Assembly: GCA_017513005.1 (NCBI GenBank)
Contig: JAFWDM010000028.1
Location: forward strand, 1 to 54,726
Length of the DNA stretch: 54,726 nucleotides
Source of the DNA: Lachnospiraceae bacterium
GTDB taxonomy: Bacteria; Bacillota; Clostridia; Lachnospirales; Lachnospiraceae
Reading direction: 5' to 3'
A program made the position numbers and the translations under genes. Under the pieces are notes generated by a model that did not search any database, was not told the origin of the DNA, and saw nothing but the letters and a program-made list of their open reading frames with translations. Of this stretch, positions 7,157 through 16,900 are shown in pieces. Positions within the stretch are counted from its first letter, which is position 1. Each line of letters starts with the position of its first letter.

Positions 7157-8020
7157 ATGAGACATAGAATAGAGGAACAGTGCGTGGCGTCTTTTACGGC
7201 AGCACTTGTAGAAAATGAGAAGAGTGCCGGAACGATCGCACAATATAGAAGGAGCGTAGAAGCTTTTGCCAGGTGGCTGGGCGCAGACATTGAATTCGGA
7301 AAGCAGGAGGCTGTCGCCTATAAGACCGAGCTTTTCCGAAAATATAAGCTGTCGACGGCCAATGCCAATATTGTTGCCCTGAACTCTTTTTTTAAGACTA
7401 TGGGCTGGCATGACTGTTGCCTGTCTACCTTCAGGATGCAGAAAAAGAGCTTTCGAGACGAGGACAGGGAGCTTTCGCAGGAGGAATACCAGCGCCTGCT
7501 GGCCGCTGCCCGCGCGATGCGTAGTGACCAGCTGTATCACATCATGCTGACAATTGCCTGTACCGGGATCCGGATCAGCGAACTGGCATTTATTACAGTG
7601 GAGTCTCTGTCCCGGCGGCAATGCTGTGTCTATCTCAAGGGCAAATACAGGGAGATCCCCCTCCCCTCCAGGCTGTGTGAACTGCTCAGGGAGTACTGTG
7701 CCGGTCATGGCATCCGGACCGGCCCGGTTTTTCTTTCATCAGAAGGAAATCCGGTTGACAGAAGCAACATTCTTCACAGGATGAAGAGGCTGTCACAGGA
7801 AGCGGACGTTCCCGCTCCCAAAATCTTTCCCCACAATTTGCGGCATTTCTTTGCTGTCAATTACTATGGCTGTGATCATGATATTGCCCGCCTGGCCGAT
7901 CTGCTGGGGCACTCGGATCTGAATACAACGCGCATCTACACCCGGATCAGCATGGATCAGCTGGTTTCCATTCTGGATCAGGTAGAAAAGAAAATGCAGC
8001 CTGCGTCTGATAAGGAGTGA
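7157..8020 (+). CDS. tyrosine recombinase/integrase, first of a pair
   Basis: A 287-residue XerC/D-like recombinase. An N-terminal SAM-like core-binding domain (residues 5-95, with TIAQYRRSVEAFARWL) is followed by the catalytic domain. All catalytic residues are present: R139 in TGIRISE, a beta-hairpin lysine (K161 or K163), H226 and R229 in PHNLRH, H252 in LGHSD, and the nucleophile Y261 in TTRIYT. It cuts and rejoins DNA through a 3'-phosphotyrosine. It is paralogous to the next gene (shared KLSTAN, NSFFK, MGWHDCC, PHNLRH). As a short protein without a large arm-binding domain it resembles Xer or phase-variation recombinases more than phage integrases. Confidence 0.85.
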   Translation: MRHRIEEQCVASFTAALVENEKSAGTIAQYRRSVEAFARWLGADIEFGKQEAVAYKTELFRKYKLSTANANIVALNSFFKTMGWHDCCLSTFRMQKKSFRDEDRELSQEEYQRLLAAARAMRSDQLYHIMLTIACTGIRISELAFITVESLSRRQCCVYLKGKYREIPLPSRLCELLREYCAGHGIRTGPVFLSSEGNPVDRSNILHRMKRLSQEADVPAPKIFPHNLRHFFAVNYYGCDHDIARLADLLGHSDLNTTRIYTRISMDQLVSILDQVEKKMQPASDKE

Positions 8021-8132
8021 AAGTCGGCTGCACCAACCCGGGCAGATGATTCGAATGTGCAAAAAAGTCTGCTGGAATGGAATATCCTTTTAGGCTGTTT
8101 AAATATTTTCTATTTTTATGTATGAATTAAAG

Positions 8133-8161
8133 TGTACAATTGACCTGTATATGGCTATAAT
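8133..8161 (+). promoter_or_regulatory. candidate promoter of a short leader transcript
   Basis: TGTACA (8133-8138) and TATAAT (8156-8161) are 17 bases apart, between the two recombinase genes. A terminator at 8207-8238 lies about 40 bases after the predicted start. Confidence 0.45.
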
Positions 8162-8206
8162 AAAAGATATTTAGAAGCCCACACGAAATAATCAACAGGC
8201 AGGGCT

Positions 8207-8238
8207 CGGGAACAGGGGAAAAACTGTTCCCGTTTTTT
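8207..8238 (+). terminator. intrinsic terminator or attenuator between the recombinase genes
   Basis: CGGGAACAG and CTGTTCCCG (9-base perfect stem, 8-base loop) are followed by T6. Upstream AGCCC (8176-8180) can pair with GGGCT (8202-8206), so a leader RNA of about 70 bases from 8168 would fold into two stems. Read-through would feed the second recombinase gene. Confidence 0.7.
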
Positions 8239-8318
8239 CGTATTGTATGTCGCTGACTGCTGAAGGAGAAAAAACGATCCTGCTTGCTGATTTTCCGGCC
8301 GGTTTAATCTTCATCGTG

Positions 8319-8340
8319 CAAGACTCGCGTGTGAGTCTTA
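8319..8340 (+). repeat. dispersed palindrome, copy R1
   Basis: CAAGACTCG, loop CGTG, TGAGTCTTA, preceded by ATCTTCATCG. This is the most diverged full hairpin of a family also seen at 38795, 43819, 47230 and 50005. It lies just upstream of the second recombinase gene. Confidence 0.55.
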
Positions 8341-8376
8341 AAGAAACTGCCAGTATGAAAGAAGGAGACAAGAGAC

Positions 8377-9393
8377 ATGGGAGATATGGCCAACGGTCAG
8401 ATTACCTGTGTACGGACAGACTTTACATGCGGAAATTGTGAGGCTGACAGAACCGGTGCCTGCACCGACTGGCGTATTACCGATCACCTGCTTCACTGTT
8501 TCAGAGAAGGCATGGAAGAGAAGGAAAAAAGCTCATCAACGATCCGGAAGTACCTCAGAGACCTTGCACATTTCCGATCCTGGCTCAAATCCACATATAG
8601 TAAGGATGCTGTGTATGTCACAGAAGGTGTACAGGGAGAGTCTGTACGGGGAGAGCCCTTTCTCAATAAGGAGAGAGTGCGGCAATACAAGCAGTATCTC
8701 AGGGACAACTATAAGCTTTCTACTGCCAATTCCATGATTTCGTCGATCAATTCTTTTTTTAAATACATGGGCTGGCATGATTGCTGCGTCACGACCTTCA
8801 AGGTCCAGCGCGACACCTTCCGCCGTTCGGAGAAAGACCTGTCTGTGCAGGAATACCAAAGGATCCTGCAGGCTGCCGCCGGCAGGCAGGGAAGGGGAAA
8901 ACAGGGCGGCCGGCAGTTGGCACTCATCATGGAGACTCTGGCCGGAACCGGGATCCGGATCAGCGAGCTGCCCTTCATCACAGTCGCCTCCCTCCATACC
9001 CGCCGCACCGCTGTTTCTCTCAAGGGAAAGAGCCGCATGATCCTGCTCCCCGGGCAGCTCTGTAAAAAACTTCTCGCCTACTGCCGGGAGAGAGCCATCA
9101 CGGAGGGAAGCATCTTCATTACCCGCACAGGCAGACCCCTTGACCGCACCAATATCCTCCACCGGATGAAGGAACTCAGTGCCCTGTCGGGAGTCTCCAG
9201 GGAGAAGATCTTCCCTCATAACCTCCGGCACCTCTTTGCCGTGACCTATTATGAGAAGGAAAAGGACATCGTCCGCCTCGCGGACATTCTCGGACACTCC
9301 AATATCAACACCACCAGGATCTACACCCTTGTCAGCTGTGAGACCCAGCTGGACATTCTGGACAGGATCTGTGGAATGCTTGATCCGGTATGA
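8377..9393 (+). CDS. tyrosine recombinase/integrase, second of a pair
   Basis: A 338-residue paralogue of the preceding recombinase with a longer N-terminus. Catalytic residues R194 (TGIRISE), K216 or K218, H281 and R284 (PHNLRH), H307 (LGHSN) and Y316 (TTRIYT) are all present. The first 30 residues hold four cysteines (C11, C18, C21, C29) that could form a small zinc site absent from the first copy. AAGGAGA lies before the ATG. Two adjacent active-looking recombinases suggest either a heteromeric XerC/XerD-like pair or a recent duplication with diverged specificity. The neighbouring dif-like site and surface genes point to rearrangement of a surface locus. Confidence 0.85.
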   Translation: MGDMANGQITCVRTDFTCGNCEADRTGACTDWRITDHLLHCFREGMEEKEKSSSTIRKYLRDLAHFRSWLKSTYSKDAVYVTEGVQGESVRGEPFLNKERVRQYKQYLRDNYKLSTANSMISSINSFFKYMGWHDCCVTTFKVQRDTFRRSEKDLSVQEYQRILQAAAGRQGRGKQGGRQLALIMETLAGTGIRISELPFITVASLHTRRTAVSLKGKSRMILLPGQLCKKLLAYCRERAITEGSIFITRTGRPLDRTNILHRMKELSALSGVSREKIFPHNLRHLFAVTYYEKEKDIVRLADILGHSNINTTRIYTLVSCETQLDILDRICGMLDPV

Positions 9394-9417
9394 TAAGGAA
9401 AATACTTCCATATAAAA

Positions 9418-9445
9418 AAACCGCATAATGCATAGTTAGAGGTTA
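9418..9445 (+). other. degenerate dif-like site, candidate recombination site 1
   Basis: Read as 11-6-11: left arm AAACCGCATAA, spacer TGCATA, right arm GTTAGAGGTTA. The left arm matches the strong site at 9906 in 9 of 11 positions and the right arm in 7 of 11; its own two arms are only weakly symmetric. It starts 25 bases after the second recombinase gene. Confidence 0.35.
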
Positions 9446-9797
9446 GACACCGTGGATCACCAGAGGGGGAATAGTAACCTCGAACCAGCGGGCCCAGAAA
9501 ATATAGAAGAGGAAACCCGGCTCCAGAACCACGGACTCCGGGATTCCGGAAGGAAACAATGAAAAAAAACAGTCCCGGCCAGATAATCCGGTTTTTGTAC
9601 CGGAAAGTTAACTGGTCGAGACTATTTGTTGTGGGAGGAAGATTGTTTAAAACTGGTTGACGTGTGAAAAGTCTGATGATAAAGTGGGAATGGTTTTTAC
9701 AGAGGTGGGATGATCTTATGGAAAGTAAGCCGACCTGGGGCTCATTGACAAGCGGATCTGCTTCTGCGCAAAAAGTTTTCCTTTTTTTGACACCTTT

Positions 9798-9831
9798 TTG
9801 ACGTTTGCTTTGACATCAGATGCTATATAAT
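9798..9831 (+). promoter_or_regulatory. candidate promoter of the AP2/adhesin/pilin transcript
   Basis: TATAAT at 9826-9831 overlaps an extended -10 reading (TGC before TATATA, 9821-9829). TTGACG at 9798-9803 and TTGACA at 9810-9815 are both at non-ideal spacing, so the -35 is uncertain. The element lies between the two dif-like sites and points towards the AP2 gene and the surface protein genes. Confidence 0.45.
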
Positions 9832-9904
9832 AGCTGTAAAGAAGAGATTATATCAAAAGCCCATGTCTCCTGCAGGGCAGGCTCAGCTTAGAATACTGTT
9901 CAGA

Positions 9905-9934
9905 ATTACCGCATAATATGCATTATGAGGTAAT
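9905..9934 (+). other. Xer/dif-like recombination site 2
   Basis: An 11-6-11 site: left arm TTACCGCATAA (9906-9916), spacer TATGCA, right arm TTATGAGGTAA (9923-9933). The arms are inverted copies with one mismatch, and one further base pairs on each side. The inner half-arms CGCATAA and TTATG are the same as those of the E. coli dif site, the substrate of XerC/XerD tyrosine recombinases. It sits 58 bases before the AP2 start codon and 510 bases after the recombinase pair. Confidence 0.6.
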
Positions 9935-9991
9935 CCAGGGACACCTGCCGGTGGTACAGGAGGGCTTCGCAGGAGTGTGAAGGGTAAGGAT

Positions 9992-10936
9992 ATGGGAAGA
10001 AGAAATGATATCGCGGGCAGACGCTACGGAAGTCTTGTAGCTGTAGAACCTACGGAAGAAAGAAAAAACGGATATACGATATGGATCTGTCAGTGTGACT
10101 GCGGCAGCCGGATCCGGGTTCCTTCGCGCTATTTAAAGAACGGATGGACCACTTCCTGCGGCTGTGTACAGAAACCGCCCCGCTACGACGATCTGACCGG
10201 CAGACGGTTCGGTAAGCTCACGGTCATCGGAAAGACCAAAGAGCAGAATACCCGCGGGGATTACCTCTGGGACTGTGTGTGTGACTGCGGCGGCAGGATC
10301 CTGGCGCCGGCCGGCCAGCTGAAGAGCGGCTACCGTAAGAGCTGCGGCTGTCTCAGCCGTCCGCCCCTCAAGGACTGGATCGGCAAACAATTCGGCAGGC
10401 TGACTGTGACTGCCTACGATGGAAAGCGGGACGGAAAGCACTACTGGAAATGCCGGTGCAGCTGCGGGAATGAAGTGTCCGTATGCCAGTCCAGCCTCAA
10501 GATCGGTCATACCATGAGCTGCGGCTGCCTCAACACACCCTATAATTCCAAGCACTTTGTGGACGGTACCTGTATCGAGGCCATCCGCAGCAAGACTATC
10601 CCCAAGAATAACACCACCGGTGTACGGGGCGTCTACAAAAATAACCGCATCGGTAAATGGTGTGCGCAGATCACCTTCAAGGGCAGGACCAGGTATCTGG
10701 GAAGCTATGACACTCTGCGTGAGGCTGCACTAGCCCGCCAGAGAGGCGAGGAACTCTTTGAGGATTTTCTCCAGCAATATGAGGAGCAGATCCTGCGGGA
10801 AGATGCCGGAAAGGCGGACGCGGACAGAAGAAGGGACAAGGCCTCCAAAAACAGCAAAGAACATGTAGAGAATGCAACTGCGGAAATCATGAAGATGGTC
10901 CGCATAAGGACAAACGAAGCTATACAGGCCATGTGA
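9992..10936 (+). CDS. DNA-binding protein with three zinc-ribbon repeats and an AP2 domain
   Basis: A 314-residue protein. Three tandem repeats of about 60 residues follow the pattern G+RFGxL...W.C.CDCG......L..G...SCGC, each with the Cys spacing of a small zinc ribbon. A C-terminal AP2/ERF-type domain follows (NNTTGVRGVYKNNR, WCAQITFKGRTRYLGSY, EAALARQRGEEL), then a charged tail. In bacteria such AP2 proteins accompany phages and integrating elements, sometimes fused to HNH nucleases, but no HNH motif is seen. The ATG at 9992 has GAAGGG 7 bases upstream and is preferred over a GTG at 9977. It lies between the recombination site and the adhesin gene, so a regulatory or recombination-accessory role is inferred. 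Confidence 0.75.
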   Translation: MGRRNDIAGRRYGSLVAVEPTEERKNGYTIWICQCDCGSRIRVPSRYLKNGWTTSCGCVQKPPRYDDLTGRRFGKLTVIGKTKEQNTRGDYLWDCVCDCGGRILAPAGQLKSGYRKSCGCLSRPPLKDWIGKQFGRLTVTAYDGKRDGKHYWKCRCSCGNEVSVCQSSLKIGHTMSCGCLNTPYNSKHFVDGTCIEAIRSKTIPKNNTTGVRGVYKNNRIGKWCAQITFKGRTRYLGSYDTLREAALARQRGEELFEDFLQQYEEQILREDAGKADADRRRDKASKNSKEHVENATAEIMKMVRIRTNEAIQAM

Positions 10937-10990
10937 TCAATGATCCGGCCCGGATGCTTCGACGACGAACAAAAAGAGAGAAACCGTATT

Positions 10991-13900
10991 ATGAAAAGAT
11001 TGCCCGAAAGAATCAGGGAAATACTGAGCAAAAGACGCGTCAGACGCTTTTTAACCAGAGTGGTCAGCATTGTAGGCGCTCTTGTTGTATTCGCTACAAC
11101 TTATGCCCTCGTGCTTCCTGCTATCACGATGGAAAAACAGGCGGCGTGCGGCATCGAGGAACATCAGCATGATGACTCCTGCTTTGAGCTGCAGCTTATC
11201 TGCGGCGAGGAAGAGTCAGAGACCCATCAGCATACCGATGAGTGCTATGAGAGGGTCCTGGTGTGCGAAAAGCCGGTCCATACCCATAGTACGGAATGTT
11301 ATGAGACTTTCGAGGAGACCTACGAAGAGCCGGCGGACACAGACGCAGGGACAGAAGAAGACACTATGTCCGGTCAGACTGCCGGGACAGACAGTTCTGA
11401 GACAGAGAACGGAACAGAGGCAGCTGCTGCAGATGGGATCAGGGATACAGACAGCACAGGAGCATCCGATGAAAACACTGACCGGGATGAAACCGGATCG
11501 GAAAAAGCAGATGCAAAAGACATCGATCCCAGTCGCAGCGGCAGTACAGAAGATTCCGACGATTCCGACAAAGAGTTCACGGAAAAGCACAAGAGCAGCT
11601 CCTCTAAAGTTCAGGCAGATGCAGTGAATCCGGAGGACGGCACGATCGAAGGGGAGAGCCTTGACGCCGCCGAAGTCGCTGTAACCGAGGATAAGACCTA
11701 CGCGGGACTTCAGACGACCCTGGATCTGGCAGGAGTCCTGTCAGACAGAACAGGTCTCTACTATTATCCCGCAAAGTACGATGAAGACGGAATTGCCGAC
11801 ACGACAGCCATCAGATCTGATTCCGCGACAGACTGGGAAAAGGTGAAGGACGACACACAGATCGCTTCCGCAGACTTCGTACGAGTCTACCTTGCCTACA
11901 CGATCCCTGCCGGCACCCTGAACAAAGACCATTACACCGCGCGTTACAGACTTCCCGGAGCCCTGCGGCTGACGGAGAACCGGGTCGAAGCCATCAATAA
12001 GTCCAAAAACGGAATCTCAAAAGAAATGGAGGCTTCGACTGAAATCACCAGATCCTCCACCGATGCTGACTTTGAGGAAGACTTCCCGACAGACGAAGAA
12101 ACCTGGCTGGGCGCAGAAGCCATCGAAGGCACCCGCTCCCCGGACCGGATCCTTGATAAGGCCGAGACAGAATACATCTCAGCCACTGTCAAGGTCGAAA
12201 ATATTTATAAGAGCGGAGAGTACAGAGGACAGGACCTGATCTTTACCTTTACCCCCTACACCGTCCGGAAAAACCAGACAACCTATGATGCGGACGGAAA
12301 GACCCTTGCAGAAGGCGAAAAAGTCAGGGGCTTCTTTTCCCTGGATTTCAACCCGGACCAGATCTCCTGTGACGAATCCGGAACTGCGGAGATTCTCTTT
12401 GCGAAAGAGAGCGACGTGAATGACGTTGCCTCCGGACAATTTGCCCAGAAAGAGATCCGCCGTGTCCTCCACCTGAAGGACAGCCAGAATAGCATATCCG
12501 GGAACGGAGCGATTGGAGAAGATGCTACGGATACTGCAGCGGAAGCTGTCAATACAGACAATACAGAACAAGACCGGACAGAAAAAAAACAGACGGGGAA
12601 AGGAAATCAGACAGAAGAAAACAAGGACGGAACAGATGCTGTAACCGCAGACCAGAAGGACGGATTGGCAGCGGCTGAAGAAAAGTTCCTGACCGGTTCC
12701 GTGATCGCGGCATCCGGAGAAGCCTACGAGATCAACGTCACATACGGTGAAGACGCACAGATCCCCGACGGCTCTGAACTCAGAGTCAGAGAGATCCTCG
12801 AGAGCGATTCTGAATACAAAGACTACTCTGAGCAGGCTGTGGAAAAGGTGGAAGAAGTCGCAGCCCAGATCGCAGAAGAAAATGCTGACGCTGGCGACAA
12901 CGCCGCCGCGAAAGCAGACTCCTCCACAGGCAATGCCGATGGAAACAATCCGGATGGTCAGGCACTTCCCCGGAAGAGCAACGGCTACGTTCGTGTCTTC
13001 GACATCGAGATCTGGTACAACGGCCAGAAGATCGAGCCCGAAGAGGAAGTCCTCGTGGAGATCAGACTCCTCGATGCTCCCGAAAACAAAGAGACCAGCC
13101 TCGACGTCGTCCACTTCGCAGAAGACGGCCCCGAAGTCCTGAGTACCGACCAGAACACAAACACCCGGGACACCGCCGACACCAGCATTCAGTTCACGAC
13201 AGACGCGTTTTCGGTGTACACCATTGTCGGGACGGAGACACTGACAGGTGGTTTTGTCTCTGCAGACGGAAAGTCATATGAAGTGACTGTGACATATGGC
13301 GCTGATGCGGGAATTCCGAATGGATCCACATTGAGACTCGTGGAGCTTGCGAAAGACAGTGAAGAGTATCAGGAGGCTAAAAAAACCATCGATACACTTC
13401 ATGATGAAAACAGTGAAGCGGGTGATGTGGTTGATGTGATTGAGGGAATTGATGCAGAAGCCCCGGTGACTGATGTAGATATGTCTACTGATGAAGATGC
13501 ATCCACGGATGAAGATACGTCTGCTGATGAAGATGCCTCTATTGAATCAGAAGACGACGCCTACTTCGCTTCCGTTACGAAAGAAAATGAAATCATTGAA
13601 GGATTTTCTGCATTAGACATCAGCATTTTGGATCCGGAAGGCAATGTGATTGAACCCAAAGGAGAGGTGACAGTTTCTATTGTCATGAAATCTCTGCCGG
13701 AAGGAATGAATGAGGCTGATCTGATACAGAATCTTGAAGTGCACCATCTTCTGGAAGAGGACGGGAAAATAAAACCGGAGCAGGTTGCGGGTGCATCAAT
13801 TGAGAGCAGTGACATTACGGCAAATGAAAACGGTGCTGCGATTGAGTTTGTTACGGAAAGCTTCTCAACGTATACCATCTCCTGGGAAAATGGAGGACAG

Positions 13901-16900
13901 GCTCGAAACATCAGACTGCATTTTGTGGATGATCAGGGTCATGATATTGATGGGTTTACCTACAATGGTCAGTCTATTGACAACGGAAATACTAATCTCG
14001 CGACACTGATACCGCAAAACGGTATGTTTAACCTGAGTAATTTCAAAAAAGAAGGATACAGCTTAAGTAATACACACGTAGGTCAGTTTGAAGACATGAA
14101 TAACAATACGCCTACGATTATTAGAAATGAAATAGAAAGGGCAGACAATACCGTTCATTATTGGACATTTAATACTGGAAACGATACTGCAGGAAATACA
14201 CGAAGAGATTTCCCGACTGGGACAACCGATTTGTATTTGGTTTACAATTCTACGGCCATGAGCGGGCAGGGAGGTGAAGGAACAGATCCGGGTGGAGACG
14301 TTCCGGATCTGGGGGCTATTGGGAACAAAAAAGAAGCAACTTCCAACAATGATGGAACCTATAAGCTGCACCTCAGTGTTACAGGCAACGCGCAGAATAA
14401 GCAGTCAGACCCGCATGTAAACGTAATCGTCGTATTTGATACTTCCAGTAGTATGGCAAGTAATTATATCCCGAATTCCGATAGTAAGACCAGACTGGAA
14501 GCGGCGAAGGATGAGCTTAACGAAATGGCGACAGAGCTGCTCGCGAACAATACAACAGCTCATCCGGATGCTGTCGAGATGGCGCTTGTAACTTTTAACA
14601 GAAATGCACAAATCATTAGTCTGGGAGAAAGTAATTGGACAACCGATGCCATTACATATACAAGTGCCGTAGGTACGTACAGAAACGGTCGGAAAATTGG
14701 GTCTAGTGAGACAAGTGCCGGTGATACTAATACAGGTGTTGGTATTGCGAAAGGAACAAACTGGGCACAAGGTCTGCAGAAAGCTGTCGATCTTATGGGG
14801 CATGATGAGGATCCGACATATGTTCTGTTCATTACTGACGGTGCACCTTCCCAGTATTGGCCTAGCAATCAGGCGACCGGTACATATGCAGATGCTGAAG
14901 GATGCTATTTAGGCGCAAGAGATGAAGCCAGGAGACTGGTCGGCGGTGAAGGCGCCATTATGTACGGTTTGTTTGCATATGGTTCTACTAATGACTATTC
15001 GAAGGATTACCTTGGACAGCTGGTTGATTATGCCTACAATAATGGATCGGCTAAGGATACTTACAGAATCAATGCGGCTGATAATGAGACATTGAGACAA
15101 AAACTGAAGGAAATCCTCAAAGCGATCAATATGAACTTTGCTTATGCAAATGTTGAGATCAATGACGGAATTACTGGTCTGAGTACAGTAATATTCGAGC
15201 ATATTGATACTGAATCGTTTGAATATACGATCACTTACAGGAATTACACCTTGCAGACAGCATATACGGAGGAGGAACTTCACCTAACGCCTAACGCAGA
15301 TGGAACGGTGACAATACCAAGTAAAACCTATGGGGTATTGGATAACAGTGCGTCGGGCGGAGTCAAAACGATAACTACACAGGAGGTTACGGTCGAAGGA
15401 GCCAGATTTAGTAACACAGATGAGAAGTCAGTAGTCTGGGATATGAATAAAGCTGAAGGTGAGGGAGATGCCGCGATTTATATGCTGGAGAATGGCTGGA
15501 CATATACAGTAAGCTTTGATGTCTGGCCAAGTCAGACCTCGTATGACCTGGTAGCTGCTTTGAACAACCATATTCTTGAATATGGGGATGATTATCATTA
15601 CACAGATGAAAGCGATAATACAAATCACACAATTACTTTTGATGAATATAAAGATCAGATTACAAACACCTCACCGTATACTCTGCTGACCAACACCCAT
15701 GCAAGCGTGAAATATCAGCAGGTCACTGAAACAGTCGATCAGCAAGGCAATATTAGTTATGAATATGGGGATGTAAAAGAAATCCCCATTACATACACCA
15801 GCAATATGGGACTTGTCTCTCAGCAGATGCCGGTAAAAAAGGAATTTGCTCATTCCATCAACGCGCAGGATCCTTATTCCAGGATTCGCTTCTATATCAT
15901 GATGGATGATCAATATTATCTGTCCAACGGTACTCTCTCTGAAGACCTGATTCCATATACCGAAAGTGAGGACGGCATTACACCTGCGTTGCACACGCTT
16001 GGCATGGATTTGAGTTCATCCAATAACTGGACCGGCAATATTTATATTGCACCCGGCGTTATCGTGGATGAGAGAGATGAGAACGGCGTGGGCAATATGG
16101 ATGTTCTTGAAACAGGACATTGTTACAGCTTATACGAGGTGATAACGGAAGGAAACGTTTACGAGTACGAGTTCACTCCGCAGACAGTCCGTCCTATGGT
16201 AGTAAACGGTACCCTGAAGTACCTTGTCAGACAGGATAAGTACAACAACCCCGCTTCGGGAGCGAAAACTTATCCAATCGATGGCGATATCTATTATGAG
16301 ACAACAGCATCTGTCCAGGGCTTGATCGGTACAAATAGAAAAACGGCTGAATTGGATATCACAAAGATCGTAGATGATCCTGATGACCTGATGACAGAAG
16401 CGGAGGAAAATGCTGAAACCTTCACATATAGGGTCACTCTGAAGATTCCGGACAAATATCCTAACAACACACCGGTGGATCCGGCAGGTATTGTGGGTTA
16501 CGAATATGTTCCCAGAACACAGAGCAATGCATTTACCCTGTATGGTTATCAGACTACAGATACTGATCAGGGTTTTACAGAGGACGTAGAAAGGTTCAGC
16601 GGGAAAACATTCAGAGGTTGGAACACACTTATATACAGAGATTTGGCTCAATGGGCCAATGTTGACGGAAGAATTGTTTCACTTAAGGACGATGATGGAA
16701 ATGTCCTTTGGAAAATACCGGCTGAAAATGGCTACCACACGATAACCTATGACATGACGCTGAAACAGGATGAAGTCATCCGTTTCACAAACCTTCCTTC
16801 CGGAACAATTTATACCATTCAGGAGATTTATGCCAATAAATATCCCGCTGATAATGCAGGCGGTATAACATCCGGCAGACCTCCGATCAGTGAAGGTTCC

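Noticed and set aside
8247-8441. 64-codon frame between the recombinases
   Set aside because: It overlaps the start of the second recombinase gene in another frame, includes the R1 palindrome and lacks a start signal.
9718-9801. 27-codon ORF in the recombinase-AP2 gap
   Set aside because: No ribosome binding site, low-complexity end, and it overlaps the candidate promoter.
9840-9976. c-di-GMP riboswitch before the adhesin locus
   Set aside because: Pilus genes in Clostridia often have one, but the expected GCACAGGGCAAACC and tetraloop-receptor elements were not found.
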